DNA from: an uncultured Acidimicrobiales bacterium | GTDB taxonomy: Bacteria > Actinomycetota > Acidimicrobiia > Acidimicrobiales > SHLQ01 | Reading direction: 5' to 3' | Assembly (NCBI GenBank): GCA_937922235.1 | Contig: CAKZVC010000059.1 | Location: 1 to 64,000, forward strand | Length of the DNA: 64,000 nucleotides | Part shown: positions 1 to 7,427 of the stretch, piece after piece | How the letters are laid out: every line of letters begins with the position of its first letter | How positions within the stretch are numbered: position 1 is the first letter of the stretch | Notes under the pieces: model-generated | Seen by the model: the letters and a program-made list of their open reading frames with translations, nothing else | Told to the model about the DNA's origin: nothing | Databases searched by the model: none | Program-made: the position numbers and the translations under genes

Positions 1-26
1 GTCGCTGGCGTGGTGCCACCAAGCTG

Positions 27-833
27 CTAGGCATCGCCGCCGGCAAGTGCGTGCACCTGTCGGACAACGGCACCGGTGATCTGCTCATCGAGCGCGTCAG
101 GGTGCGGTGACGCAAACCTGCCGGCGTCGTTATCGAAGTAGTCGCCGGACGCTGACGCGAACTCGTCGGACAGCGCCGCACGCACCAAAACGTCGGCGCC
201 GATACCGATGTCGTTGCCGCTGACGCCAAAGCCGTCTTTGACCATCTTGGTGGCGAGAAGCGAACCTGGGTTCACCGCAATAACTGCTGGTCCGCTGTCA
301 CCGAGCGTTGCAGCGAGGTGGCGAGTCCACATGGTTATGGCGAGCTTGCTCTGCGCGTACGCGTCCATGTCGGCAAGGACCTTCCCACCGGCGAGTGCGT
401 TGAGATCCACCGATGCTTGTGCGGCCGATGAGAGGTTGACGACACGACCGTTCGAATCGAAGAGCTCCAGGAGCAAGCGTGTGAGCCGGTACGGGGCAAT
501 GGTGTTCACCACGAATCGGACGTCGTGCCCGTTGCCCATCACGGGGTTCGCTGACTTGAGAACGCCAGCATTGTTGATGAGCACGTCGAGGTGACTGTGG
601 TCTTGCGTGATCGATAAGGCAAGGTCATCGACCTCTGACAGCACAGACAAGTCAGCGCGGTAGGTCTCGATCGCGGCAGTTGCAGAGCCGGAGCGCAGAC
701 GTTGTTCGACGGCCTCGAGCTTTGCGGGATTGCGGCCGTGCAGCAGCACGCGATGGCCAAGAGCGACGAGCCGTTCTGCCGTCTCAAGTCCAATGCCGTC
801 GGTTGCGCCGGTGACGAGAATGGTTTTGGTCAT
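27..833 (-). CDS. SDR-family short-chain dehydrogenase/reductase
   Basis: This is a 268-residue NAD(P)-dependent oxidoreductase of the classical SDR family. The Rossmann motif TGATDGIG lies at the N-terminus, NNAG follows in the middle and the catalytic Y-x-x-x-K occurs as YAQSK. The open frame extends upstream to 902, but ATG at 833 is preferred: it begins MTKTILVTG, the usual SDR N-terminus, and has AGGAG about 7 nt upstream. It follows the 2OG-oxygenase gene by 23 bp on the same strand, so the two are probably cotranscribed. The substrate cannot be read from the sequence. The remaining 26 bases at the left edge hold nothing I can assign. Confidence 0.88.
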   Translation of the reverse strand: MTKTILVTGATDGIGLETAERLVALGHRVLLHGRNPAKLEAVEQRLRSGSATAAIETYRADLSVLSEVDDLALSITQDHSHLDVLINNAGVLKSANPVMGNGHDVRFVVNTIAPYRLTRLLLELFDSNGRVVNLSSAAQASVDLNALAGGKVLADMDAYAQSKLAITMWTRHLAATLGDSGPAVIAVNPGSLLATKMVKDGFGVSGNDIGIGADVLVRAALSDEFASASGDYFDNDAGRFASPHPDALDEQITGAVVRQVHALAGGDA

Positions 834-856
834 AGTTGTTCTCCTGAACGTCGGAT

Positions 857-1768
857 CTAGAACGGGGCGAAGTCGTCTTTGGGGTCGGTCGGCACTACCC
901 ACCGTTGCTCTGGTTCGACCTCACCGAACGGAAGCCCCAGTGGACGCACGTGCCCGCTCGGTCCGTACAGCCACAACACCATGTTCGAGCGCGACCCGCT
1001 CGTGATCGGGTGAGCCACATGCGGAACACTTCCGCGGTGCATTACCGCAGTTCCTGGAGCGAACTCGAGATCGGCGATCGTGCCCGTCGACTGGTCGATG
1101 AACTGGACAGCCGATCCGGAATACTCTTCGTCTGGCAGGTTCAGATTGATGTTTAACGTCACTGCAGAAGCGTCGGAGTGAGGACGAATCGAGGTGTCTG
1201 TGTCAGGCCGATACCGGATTGAGAACCCGAACGTCTGGGTGTCGTACCCGATGACATCAGGAAGCAAGAGTCGGGCGATTGGACGCATGTAGCGGTCGAG
1301 CAGCGTTTCGTAGAGCGATTGGAATTCCGGAGCCGCTAGGTACCCGGGAGAACGGCGATCGAGCATCGCTCCTCCCCGGTTCAGCACGATCCCATACGGC
1401 GGTCGCAGCGGGATCTGAGAGTCAGCGGCCGCATCGAGAAACTGGCGAAGTAGAGAGAGACGTTCGGGGTCGAAGAACTGGGCGTGAAATACCCCCGGGA
1501 GAATCTCATCCCAAAGATCGCCGACCGCGGCTTCGGTGGAGGGATCCTCCCACGCGTGATCAACCGCTTTCTTGAGATCAGCGTCCAGGAGCGAATCGTC
1601 AAGAGGCGATGTATCGCTGCGTTCGCTGGTATTCCACTGATCCCAAGCAAGATGAAGCAATTGCCTGTTCGACTCCCAGAAGTGCTGCACCGAAGGGTCG
1701 CGATGGAGCATCTCCTCGCGCGACGGAAGCTTCAGGTCACGTGCTAATTCAAGTTGGTCTACCGACAT
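857..1768 (-). CDS. 2-oxoglutarate/Fe(II)-dependent dioxygenase-like protein
   Basis: This is a 303-residue protein whose C-terminal half carries the 2OG-Fe(II) facial triad. H197-x-D199 is followed by H250, and R260 in the H-x3-P-I-T-x-G-x-R context is the likely 2-oxoglutarate ligand. The N-terminal ~170 residues are helical with no recognised motif. Such enzymes hydroxylate or oxidatively modify small molecules or peptides; the substrate is unknown. AGGAG lies upstream of the ATG. It is first in a probable two-gene operon with the SDR gene and divergent from an HxlR regulator, which suggests a small inducible oxidative pathway. That suggestion is inference. Confidence 0.75.
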   Translation of the reverse strand: MSVDQLELARDLKLPSREEMLHRDPSVQHFWESNRQLLHLAWDQWNTSERSDTSPLDDSLLDADLKKAVDHAWEDPSTEAAVGDLWDEILPGVFHAQFFDPERLSLLRQFLDAAADSQIPLRPPYGIVLNRGGAMLDRRSPGYLAAPEFQSLYETLLDRYMRPIARLLLPDVIGYDTQTFGFSIRYRPDTDTSIRPHSDASAVTLNINLNLPDEEYSGSAVQFIDQSTGTIADLEFAPGTAVMHRGSVPHVAHPITSGSRSNMVLWLYGPSGHVRPLGLPFGEVEPEQRWVVPTDPKDDFAPF

Positions 1769-1865
1769 GCGTTGACGTGTCTCCTCGTAAGTGTGTGGCT
1801 TTCGTCGACTCTACCTAGTTAGTATCTGATGGCAATAAGGCACCCTTACGACTGGTAGGTACCCA
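1769..1865. promoter_or_regulatory. divergent promoter region between the oxygenase operon and the HxlR gene
   Basis: This 97-bp intergenic region separates two diverging transcription units, so it must hold both promoters. It contains inverted half-sites CTACCTA near the oxygenase side and TAGGTA just before the regulator start. HxlR regulators commonly bind such AT-rich inverted repeats in divergent promoters. The assignment as an operator rests on position and rough symmetry only. Confidence 0.4.
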
Positions 1866-2264
1866 ATGGAAACCATTAGTAGCGGCAGTCCGCAACCGGC
1901 GATCGGCGACCTGTACTCCGACGAATGCCCATGTCGGGAAATCCTGAATCTGGTTGCGTCGAAATGGGCGACGCTGATCATCGGCAGACTCGAAGATGGG
2001 CCTCTCCGCTTTGGCCAGCTCCGGCGCGCGATCGGTGGCATCACCCAAAAGATGCTTACCCAAACCCTTCGCCGCCTCGAACAAGACGGTCTCGTGCACC
2101 GCGAAGTTCTCGCCCACATGCGTCCGCCACAGGTCGAGTATTCGCTGACCGAGCTTGGTCAAAGTGTGACCGAGCCACTCGCAGCGATTCGCGACTGGTC
2201 CGAACAGCATCTCCCCGACGTGCAAGCTGCCCGGCAGCGCTTTGAGGAAATGCAACCCAGCTAG
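1866..2264 (+). CDS. HxlR-family winged-helix transcriptional regulator
   Basis: This 132-residue protein has the HxlR fold. A conserved Cys pair sits near the N-terminus (ECPC), followed by the helix-turn-helix and wing region (FGQLRRAIGGITQKMLTQTL, then LEQDGLVHR) and the family's PPQVEYSLTELG segment. HxlR proteins are small dimeric repressors or activators that often sense electrophiles, aldehydes or redox state through a conserved Cys. Its divergent placement next to the oxygenase-SDR pair suggests it controls those genes. The next gene starts 135 bp downstream and belongs to a different system. Confidence 0.9.
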   Translation: METISSGSPQPAIGDLYSDECPCREILNLVASKWATLIIGRLEDGPLRFGQLRRAIGGITQKMLTQTLRRLEQDGLVHREVLAHMRPPQVEYSLTELGQSVTEPLAAIRDWSEQHLPDVQAARQRFEEMQPS

Positions 2265-2355
2265 GCCAGATCCTCGAAGGGCCTTGGCCATTGATGTCGC
2301 TGCGGTAGACGGCACACCATTCCGCTCCACACGCGCCTGGAGCGCAACCTAGGCT

Positions 2356-2392
2356 GGTGCCCTTGTCCGTCAGGGCAAGCACCTCAGGAGGG
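2356..2392 (+). promoter_or_regulatory. leader hairpin and strong RBS of the amino acid ABC transporter operon
   Basis: A stem-loop lies directly in front of the Shine-Dalgarno site. GGTG pairs with CACC, and a 7-bp inner stem CTTGTCC/GGGCAAG has a GTCA loop and a 2-nt bulge (2356-2383). AGGAGGG follows at 2386-2392, 8 nt from the ATG at 2400. The placement would let the stem influence ribosome access, but no known riboswitch consensus is recognisable. Confidence 0.4.
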
Positions 2393-2399
2393 AAACCCC

Positions 2400-3254
2400 A
2401 TGACCAAGAAACTCTTCTTGCCACTTCTTGCGCTCGCCTTGTTGGCCGTCGCATGCGGCGGCAGCGACAGCACCGACAGCGCAAGCGGCGACTCCGGATC
2501 GTGCGACTCGGTCGTCACCAAGACCGATGGCACGCTCACCGTTGCGACCGGCGAAACCGTCTTCCCACCGTGGATGGGCGCTGGCGACGACGACTTCGAC
2601 GATCCAAGCACCGGCACCGGCTTCGAAGGCGCACTCGTCTTCGCCCTCGCTGACGAGCTCGGCATCGACACAGTCGAATTCGTACGCACCGGCTTTGACG
2701 AAGCGATCGCCCCTGGCGCCAAGGACTGGGACCTCAACATCCAGCAGTACTCGATCACCGCTGAACGCGATGAAGTCGTCGACTTCTCGAACGGCTACTA
2801 CCAGGTCGAGCAGGCCATCATCGGCGCTTCCGACAGCCCAGCAGCGACCGCTGGAAGCATCGACGGCTTGAAGGAGCTCCGCCTCGGCGCTGCCATCGGC
2901 ACGACCAGCCTCGACTACATCGACTCGAACATCGAGCCGAACGAGAAGGCCCAGGTGTACGACGACAATGCAGCAGCCAAGTCGGCGTTCGACGCTGGCC
3001 AGGTTGACGGCATCGTCTTCGACCTTCCAACCGCCTACTTCATCACGGCAGTAGAGATCACCGACGCTTCGATCATCGGTGTGCTGCCGCGCGTTGGCGA
3101 GCCCGAGGAGCTTGGCATGTTGTTCGAAGAGGGCAGCCCGCTCGTTCCGTGCGTGAACGATGCACTCGCAACCCTTCAGGACAACGGCACCATCGAGTCG
3201 CTTGAAGACCAGTGGCTCAACCAGGGTGGCTCCGTGCCAACGCTCTCGAACTAG
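2400..3254 (+). CDS. polar amino acid ABC transporter substrate-binding lipoprotein
   Basis: This 284-residue solute-binding protein of the HisJ/GlnH type (SBP_bac_3) captures an amino acid outside the membrane and delivers it to the permease. A lipoprotein signal is present: KK, a hydrophobic stretch, then lipobox LAVAC with the lipidated Cys near residue 19, followed by a Gly/Ser-rich linker. The mature part has the family pattern (DLNIQQYSIT, then ER...VDFS). The strong AGGAGG site fixes the start. It heads a three-gene operon with the permease 6 bp downstream. The ligand class follows from the family and the exact amino acid is not determined. Confidence 0.92.
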   Translation: MTKKLFLPLLALALLAVACGGSDSTDSASGDSGSCDSVVTKTDGTLTVATGETVFPPWMGAGDDDFDDPSTGTGFEGALVFALADELGIDTVEFVRTGFDEAIAPGAKDWDLNIQQYSITAERDEVVDFSNGYYQVEQAIIGASDSPAATAGSIDGLKELRLGAAIGTTSLDYIDSNIEPNEKAQVYDDNAAAKSAFDAGQVDGIVFDLPTAYFITAVEITDASIIGVLPRVGEPEELGMLFEEGSPLVPCVNDALATLQDNGTIESLEDQWLNQGGSVPTLSN

Positions 3255-3260
3255 CCAAGA

Positions 3261-4130
3261 GTGACCGAACCGAAGACGAAAACCAGCGGAGATCCGGCCG
3301 AACGCCGGGTCTCCGCGTCTTCGGCCTTCTTTGCTGAAGAAGGGGCGAAGACCGGCATTATCGCTGTCGCGTCCACCGTCATCTTCTTTGGTGGCGCCGC
3401 GCTGCTTATCAGCCGGAGCTCGAACTGGCCGAACGTCAAAGACCAGTTCTTCAACCCCGAGAACTTCTCCGAGAGTGCACCCGACGTCATCGATGGCTTC
3501 TGGCTGAACATTCAGCTCTTCTTTTGGGCAATGTTGATCATCCCGCTGTTGGCAATGATCGTGGCGGTCATGCGCAGCCTTCGGGGCCCGGCGTTCATGC
3601 CGCTGCGGTTGCTTGCGGTGATCTACACCGACTTGTTCCGAGGTATCCCGCTCTATCTCCTGATCGTGGTGCTGGGCTTCGGCGTGCCTGCGCTACAGAT
3701 CAATGGCCTCCCGACGAGCCCCGCGTTCTGGGGCATCGCTGCGCTATCGCTCAGCTATGCGGCGTACACCGCCGAGATCTACCGCTCGGGTATCGACGCG
3801 GTGCCAGAAAGCCAACGGTCGTCGGCCCGTGCGCTTGGCCTGACCCAGTGGCAGTCGTTGCGATTCGCCGTCTTACCGCAGGCAGTTCGCAACGTGGTGC
3901 CGGCGTTGATGAACACGGTTGTGAGCCTCCAGAAGGATGTGGCGCTCGTGTCGATCCTCGGTATCCGCGATGCTGTGCGTGAAGCCGAGATCTACAAGAC
4001 GCGAACGTTCAACTACACGTCATACATCGTGGCCACATTGCTGTTCTTGGCCATCAGCATTCCGCTGACCCGTTTTGTTGATTGGTACATCGCCCGAGAC
4101 CGGGCCGAACGATCGCAGTCCCAAGTATGA
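3261..4130 (+). CDS. amino acid ABC transporter permease
   Basis: This is a 289-residue integral membrane subunit of the HisM/GlnP family. It has an N-terminal cytoplasmic extension of about 35 residues, a first membrane span, a second group of spans, and the EAA loop that contacts the ATPase (EIYRSGIDAVPESQRSSARA, then LGLTQWQSLRFAVLPQA). It starts at GTG 6 bp after the binding protein stops. Its stop overlaps the ATPase start in an ATGA arrangement, so translation is probably coupled. A single permease gene suggests a homodimeric channel. Confidence 0.93.
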   Translation: MTEPKTKTSGDPAERRVSASSAFFAEEGAKTGIIAVASTVIFFGGAALLISRSSNWPNVKDQFFNPENFSESAPDVIDGFWLNIQLFFWAMLIIPLLAMIVAVMRSLRGPAFMPLRLLAVIYTDLFRGIPLYLLIVVLGFGVPALQINGLPTSPAFWGIAALSLSYAAYTAEIYRSGIDAVPESQRSSARALGLTQWQSLRFAVLPQAVRNVVPALMNTVVSLQKDVALVSILGIRDAVREAEIYKTRTFNYTSYIVATLLFLAISIPLTRFVDWYIARDRAERSQSQV

Positions 4131-4891
4131 CCAGCAAGCCAGGTGTTGCCAGCAAGCTCGAGCTCGACAATGTGCACAAGGCCTTTGGCGACAAGCACGT
4201 CCTCAATGGCATCAACCTCGCCATCGACGAGCACGAGGTCGTCTGCCTGATCGGTCCGAGCGGCTGCGGCAAGTCGACGTTGCTACGTTGCGTCGACCTG
4301 CTCGACACGATCGACCAGGGCGACATCCGCCTCGACGGCGACTCGATAACGGCCCGAGGTATCGACGGCAACGCCGTGCGCCGCCGCATCGGCATCGTGT
4401 TTCAGTCGTACAACCTGTTTCCGCACATGAGCGTGCTCGACAACGTCACCCTCGGCCCTCGGCGAGCACTTGGCATGGATCGATCCGAAGCCGAAGCCAA
4501 GGCGATGGAGCTCCTCGATCGCTTCGGACTTGCCGATAAAGCGCAGGACTACCCGAACCGCATTTCGGGCGGGCAGAACCAACGCGCTGCCATCGTACGG
4601 GCGCTCATTGGCGACCCAGAAATCCTGTTGCTCGATGAAGTGACGTCGGCACTCGACCCTGAGCTCGTCGGCGAAGTGCTCGGGGTCATTCGCGACCTTG
4701 CGAGCCGCGGCATGACGATGGTGTTGGCGACCCACGAGATGGGCTTTGCTCGCGACGTGGCGAACCGGGTTGCGTTCCTCCACGAAGGCAAAGTGCTCGA
4801 AACCGCTCCCCCAGCCGAGCTCTTCACCAACCCCACCGAAGAACGAACCAAACAGTTCCTGGCTCGGGTTATCGAAGCTGGCCGACTGTAA
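4127..4891 (+). CDS. amino acid ABC transporter ATP-binding protein
   Basis: This 254-residue GlnQ-type ATPase powers the importer. Walker A is GPSGCGKST, the signature is ISGGQNQRAAIVRA (a slight variant of LSGGQQQR), Walker B is LLLDEVTSALD, and the switch histidine lies in LATHEMGF. A longer frame opens at 4082, but ATG 4127 overlaps the permease TGA by 4 nt (ATGA) and gives the normal family length, so it is preferred. It closes the operon. Only 30 bp separate it from the convergent diiron gene and no obvious terminator is seen there. Confidence 0.95.
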   Translation: MTSKPGVASKLELDNVHKAFGDKHVLNGINLAIDEHEVVCLIGPSGCGKSTLLRCVDLLDTIDQGDIRLDGDSITARGIDGNAVRRRIGIVFQSYNLFPHMSVLDNVTLGPRRALGMDRSEAEAKAMELLDRFGLADKAQDYPNRISGGQNQRAAIVRALIGDPEILLLDEVTSALDPELVGEVLGVIRDLASRGMTMVLATHEMGFARDVANRVAFLHEGKVLETAPPAELFTNPTEERTKQFLARVIEAGRL

Positions 4892-4921
4892 TTCTCGATA
4901 GTTGTTGGAGTTGCAGTTTCG

Positions 4922-5785
4922 CTAGACAAAGAACGCGGCGTCGCGGACTTCCTGGGGCAGCATCTCGTAGTCGAACGTGGCAATGCCTTGACGTTCGTCT
5001 TCGGTAAAGCCCAGCGCCAACACCTCGGGGTTCATCTGATCTTGCGCCTTCGTGACCTGGTTTGCGAGTGGGCGGGCAAGCTTCACGCCCGTGTCGCTTA
5101 CCGCGATGCGGTTGAACGCGATGTGGCCAACCTCGTCGATGAGGATCTCGATCAGACGCTGCTCCATCGACTCCCGGATCTCTGGGTTGTTGGGGAAGAG
5201 CAGGTGCGTGCGTTCGAGCAACCAGTTGAACAGGAAGACGCCAGAGACTTCAGCACCCAGCAAGATCGGGTGAAACATCGCTGGTGGCGACTTGGCCAAG
5301 GCGAAGATCAGCACCTTGAGCGGAAGCGGCGGTTTCCAACCGTCCTCGAGGTCGAGGTTCTCGAAGTGCTGCGTAACTCCGAGGAGCAGGCGCGTGTGAT
5401 AGGTCTCCTCGTGGCCGAGCACCTTTTCGACTCGGCATATGGGTTCGTCGCGGGCGTGCAACTTGGCCCGAGCCTGTGTGGTGATTTCAACCCCGTACGC
5501 CTCACCGGCGTTGATCTTGGCAAACGCAAGGATCGCGACCTCTTCTTCGGTGAGCCCGGTGACGTTCTCGCCGGCATAGCTGCGATTGATCTTGACCGAA
5601 TCAACTGGGCGTTCGAACGTGCCGGGAAGCGACGCAAAGTCGTCCATACGTGCGTCGCGTATCTCGAACCCAGAGTCAACGTCGAGCGTGCCGTTTCGTT
5701 CGGCCAGATGCTGCTCGTACGCGAGCAGATGGTCCTCGGCTGCGTGACCTGATGGCACCAATGAGAAAAAGGAATTCGCTTTCAC
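4922..5785 (-). CDS. ferritin-like diiron protein of unknown substrate
   Basis: This 287-residue, largely helical protein has a four-helix diiron ligand pattern. A Glu in NAGEAYGVE is followed by E-x-x-H in GHEETYH, then a Glu in GAEVSGVF, and a second E-x-x-H in DEVGHIAFNR. The two ExxH motifs separated by about 80 residues are typical of ferritin-like diiron oxidases and N-oxygenases such as the AurF group. I cannot assign a subfamily. The gene stands alone, convergent with the amino acid importer and 30 bp from the EamA gene upstream. Confidence 0.65.
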   Translation of the reverse strand: MKANSFFSLVPSGHAAEDHLLAYEQHLAERNGTLDVDSGFEIRDARMDDFASLPGTFERPVDSVKINRSYAGENVTGLTEEEVAILAFAKINAGEAYGVEITTQARAKLHARDEPICRVEKVLGHEETYHTRLLLGVTQHFENLDLEDGWKPPLPLKVLIFALAKSPPAMFHPILLGAEVSGVFLFNWLLERTHLLFPNNPEIRESMEQRLIEILIDEVGHIAFNRIAVSDTGVKLARPLANQVTKAQDQMNPEVLALGFTEDERQGIATFDYEMLPQEVRDAAFFV

Positions 5786-5815
5786 GCCTCTTCATCGTCG
5801 AGTTCGGGATGCGGC

Positions 5816-6745
5816 TTAAGCACCCGGCTTTGGCAGTGGCGCTTTGGCCCGACTCACGAAGTAGGCGGCGAGCAAAATGAGGGCAAGGCCAGCGAGCTCA
5901 AGCGCGGTCACCGACTCGCCACGGAACGTCACCCCCAAGATGACAGCAACCACCGGCACGAAGTAGCCGACGAGGCCAGCACGCGGAGCTCCGGCGCGGC
6001 CGAGCAGTTGAGCGAACATCACCCGGGCCACGCCAGTTCCGAACACACCGAGCACGATCATGGCGCCCACTGCTTCCCACGAGAAGCTCGACCGACCAAG
6101 CCCGTAGGCGCCGTAGGGAAGCATCAGCAGCGAGCTGACCCCGATGGCACGGGCCATGATCGGCGCTGCGCCGTACTCCTGGACCATGGGCGGCAAGAGG
6201 TTGCTCGAGATCGAGTAGCAACACACTGCGAGAACGATGAGCGCCACACCGAGCGGTTCGGCTTCGCTGCCGGTCACGTTGGGTATGGCGAGCAAGATCG
6301 CACCCGCAAAGCCAATCGCAAGCCCCATCATCTGGATGGCTGCGGGCGTCTTGCGAGACAAGAAGATCGACATGGCGAGCGTGATGAGCGGCCCGATCGA
6401 GTTGATCATCCCGGCAACCGATGACTCGACCCACTGCTCGGCGAACGCAAAGAGCAACGCTGGTGCGATTGTTCCGCTCATTCCGATCACGGCAATCACC
6501 GGATAGGCACCACGGTCGACTGGCGTCCTTGCCGACTTCACCAACGAGATCGCAGCGGCACCGAGCGCAACCCGGATAAAGGCCAAAGCGCCGGGGTGCA
6601 GCACATCGAGGCCGATCTTGATCCACAAGAACGACGAACCCCAGATCAACGACGTGACGGTGAGCAGGCTCCATTCCGCCGGCCCGAACGCACCGCTGTT
6701 GGTGCCATCGGAGGTGACGAACCCCCGTCGGGTCGGTGCGGACAT
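5816..6745 (-). CDS. EamA/DMT-superfamily transporter
   Basis: This is a 309-residue membrane protein with about ten predicted spans arranged as two EamA repeats, the arrangement of drug/metabolite exporters such as RhaT and YdcZ relatives. The first repeat begins LLTVTSLIWGSSFLWIKIGL and the second begins with PLGVALIVLAVCCYSISSNL. A conserved Trp-Gly-Ser near the first helix and Pro residues in paired helices are family traits. The transported compound cannot be inferred. The start is the ATG at 6745, with only a weak upstream AGG. It is divergent from the next gene with a 61-bp gap. Confidence 0.88.
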   Translation of the reverse strand: MSAPTRRGFVTSDGTNSGAFGPAEWSLLTVTSLIWGSSFLWIKIGLDVLHPGALAFIRVALGAAAISLVKSARTPVDRGAYPVIAVIGMSGTIAPALLFAFAEQWVESSVAGMINSIGPLITLAMSIFLSRKTPAAIQMMGLAIGFAGAILLAIPNVTGSEAEPLGVALIVLAVCCYSISSNLLPPMVQEYGAAPIMARAIGVSSLLMLPYGAYGLGRSSFSWEAVGAMIVLGVFGTGVARVMFAQLLGRAGAPRAGLVGYFVPVVAVILGVTFRGESVTALELAGLALILLAAYFVSRAKAPLPKPGA

Positions 6746-6806
6746 CGCTTGAGCCTACGCGTGACTACTCGGTTAAGACGGCCCAGCAACTGGACGATCA
6801 CCAGGT

Positions 6807-7427
6807 ATGCGATCGGATCTTCCAGCTCCCACCGATGGGCGCCAACGATGGATCCTGCACTCCCAGGGCAGCTACACCGTGTGGGCGCGCACGCCCGAAA
6901 CGATGTTTGTGGTTGAAGGCGACGTCGCCACCAAGAACGAAATGGAACGAGCTATACGACGAAGTGTGATGCGGGAAGATGACTGGCCGCTCTACGACGT
7001 GCCAGGCGTTCGCCACTTCCCTATCGAAGGCACGACGCTGGAGTACGTGCCGACGCAAAAGCGGGTTGAGGTCCGGACCTCCACTAGCGCCGAGTTCTTC
7101 CCGATGTGGCAGCACGCATTTGAGGGCCTCACCGATTGCTTCAGTGTCGGCCCGCCTCACCCGTCGCGCTATCGAGCCAGCCGATTCGAACTACACCGCT
7201 TCAAGTGGCTTGTGTTCGCCGCATTCGCTTGGTTAACCCCAATGGCGGCGCGGCAATCGCCAGACAGCAGAGTAACTACCGACCTCCTCGAACGGGTTCC
7301 GTCGAATGCCGCTGCTACGGCTGCGATCATTCTTGCGGTGCTGGCGATCGCGTATGCCGTGGAGCCACGTGTGCGATCGGCCCGATCGTGGATTCTCACT
7401 CGAAACGAGCGTGAGCTCGGCCGCTAG
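6807..7427 (+). CDS. hypothetical membrane protein
   Basis: This is a 206-residue protein that I do not recognise. The first ~130 residues are soluble, of mixed charge and rich in aromatics (VEYVPTQKRVEV-like strands). Two hydrophobic segments follow, around residues 133-149 (FKWLVFAAFAWLTP) and 170-186 (ATAAIILAVLAIAYAVE), with a basic C-terminal tail. This suggests an N-terminal cytoplasmic domain on a membrane hairpin. It ends convergently, overlapping the stop of the dimethylformamidase-like gene by 4 bp. Confidence 0.6.
   Translation: MRSDLPAPTDGRQRWILHSQGSYTVWARTPETMFVVEGDVATKNEMERAIRRSVMREDDWPLYDVPGVRHFPIEGTTLEYVPTQKRVEVRTSTSAEFFPMWQHAFEGLTDCFSVGPPHPSRYRASRFELHRFKWLVFAAFAWLTPMAARQSPDSRVTTDLLERVPSNAAATAAIILAVLAIAYAVEPRVRSARSWILTRNERELGR

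Noticed and set aside
4892-4921. Possible member of the hairpin family at this convergent junction
   Set aside because: No inverted repeat or ACC-N5-GGT core is present in the 30 bp.
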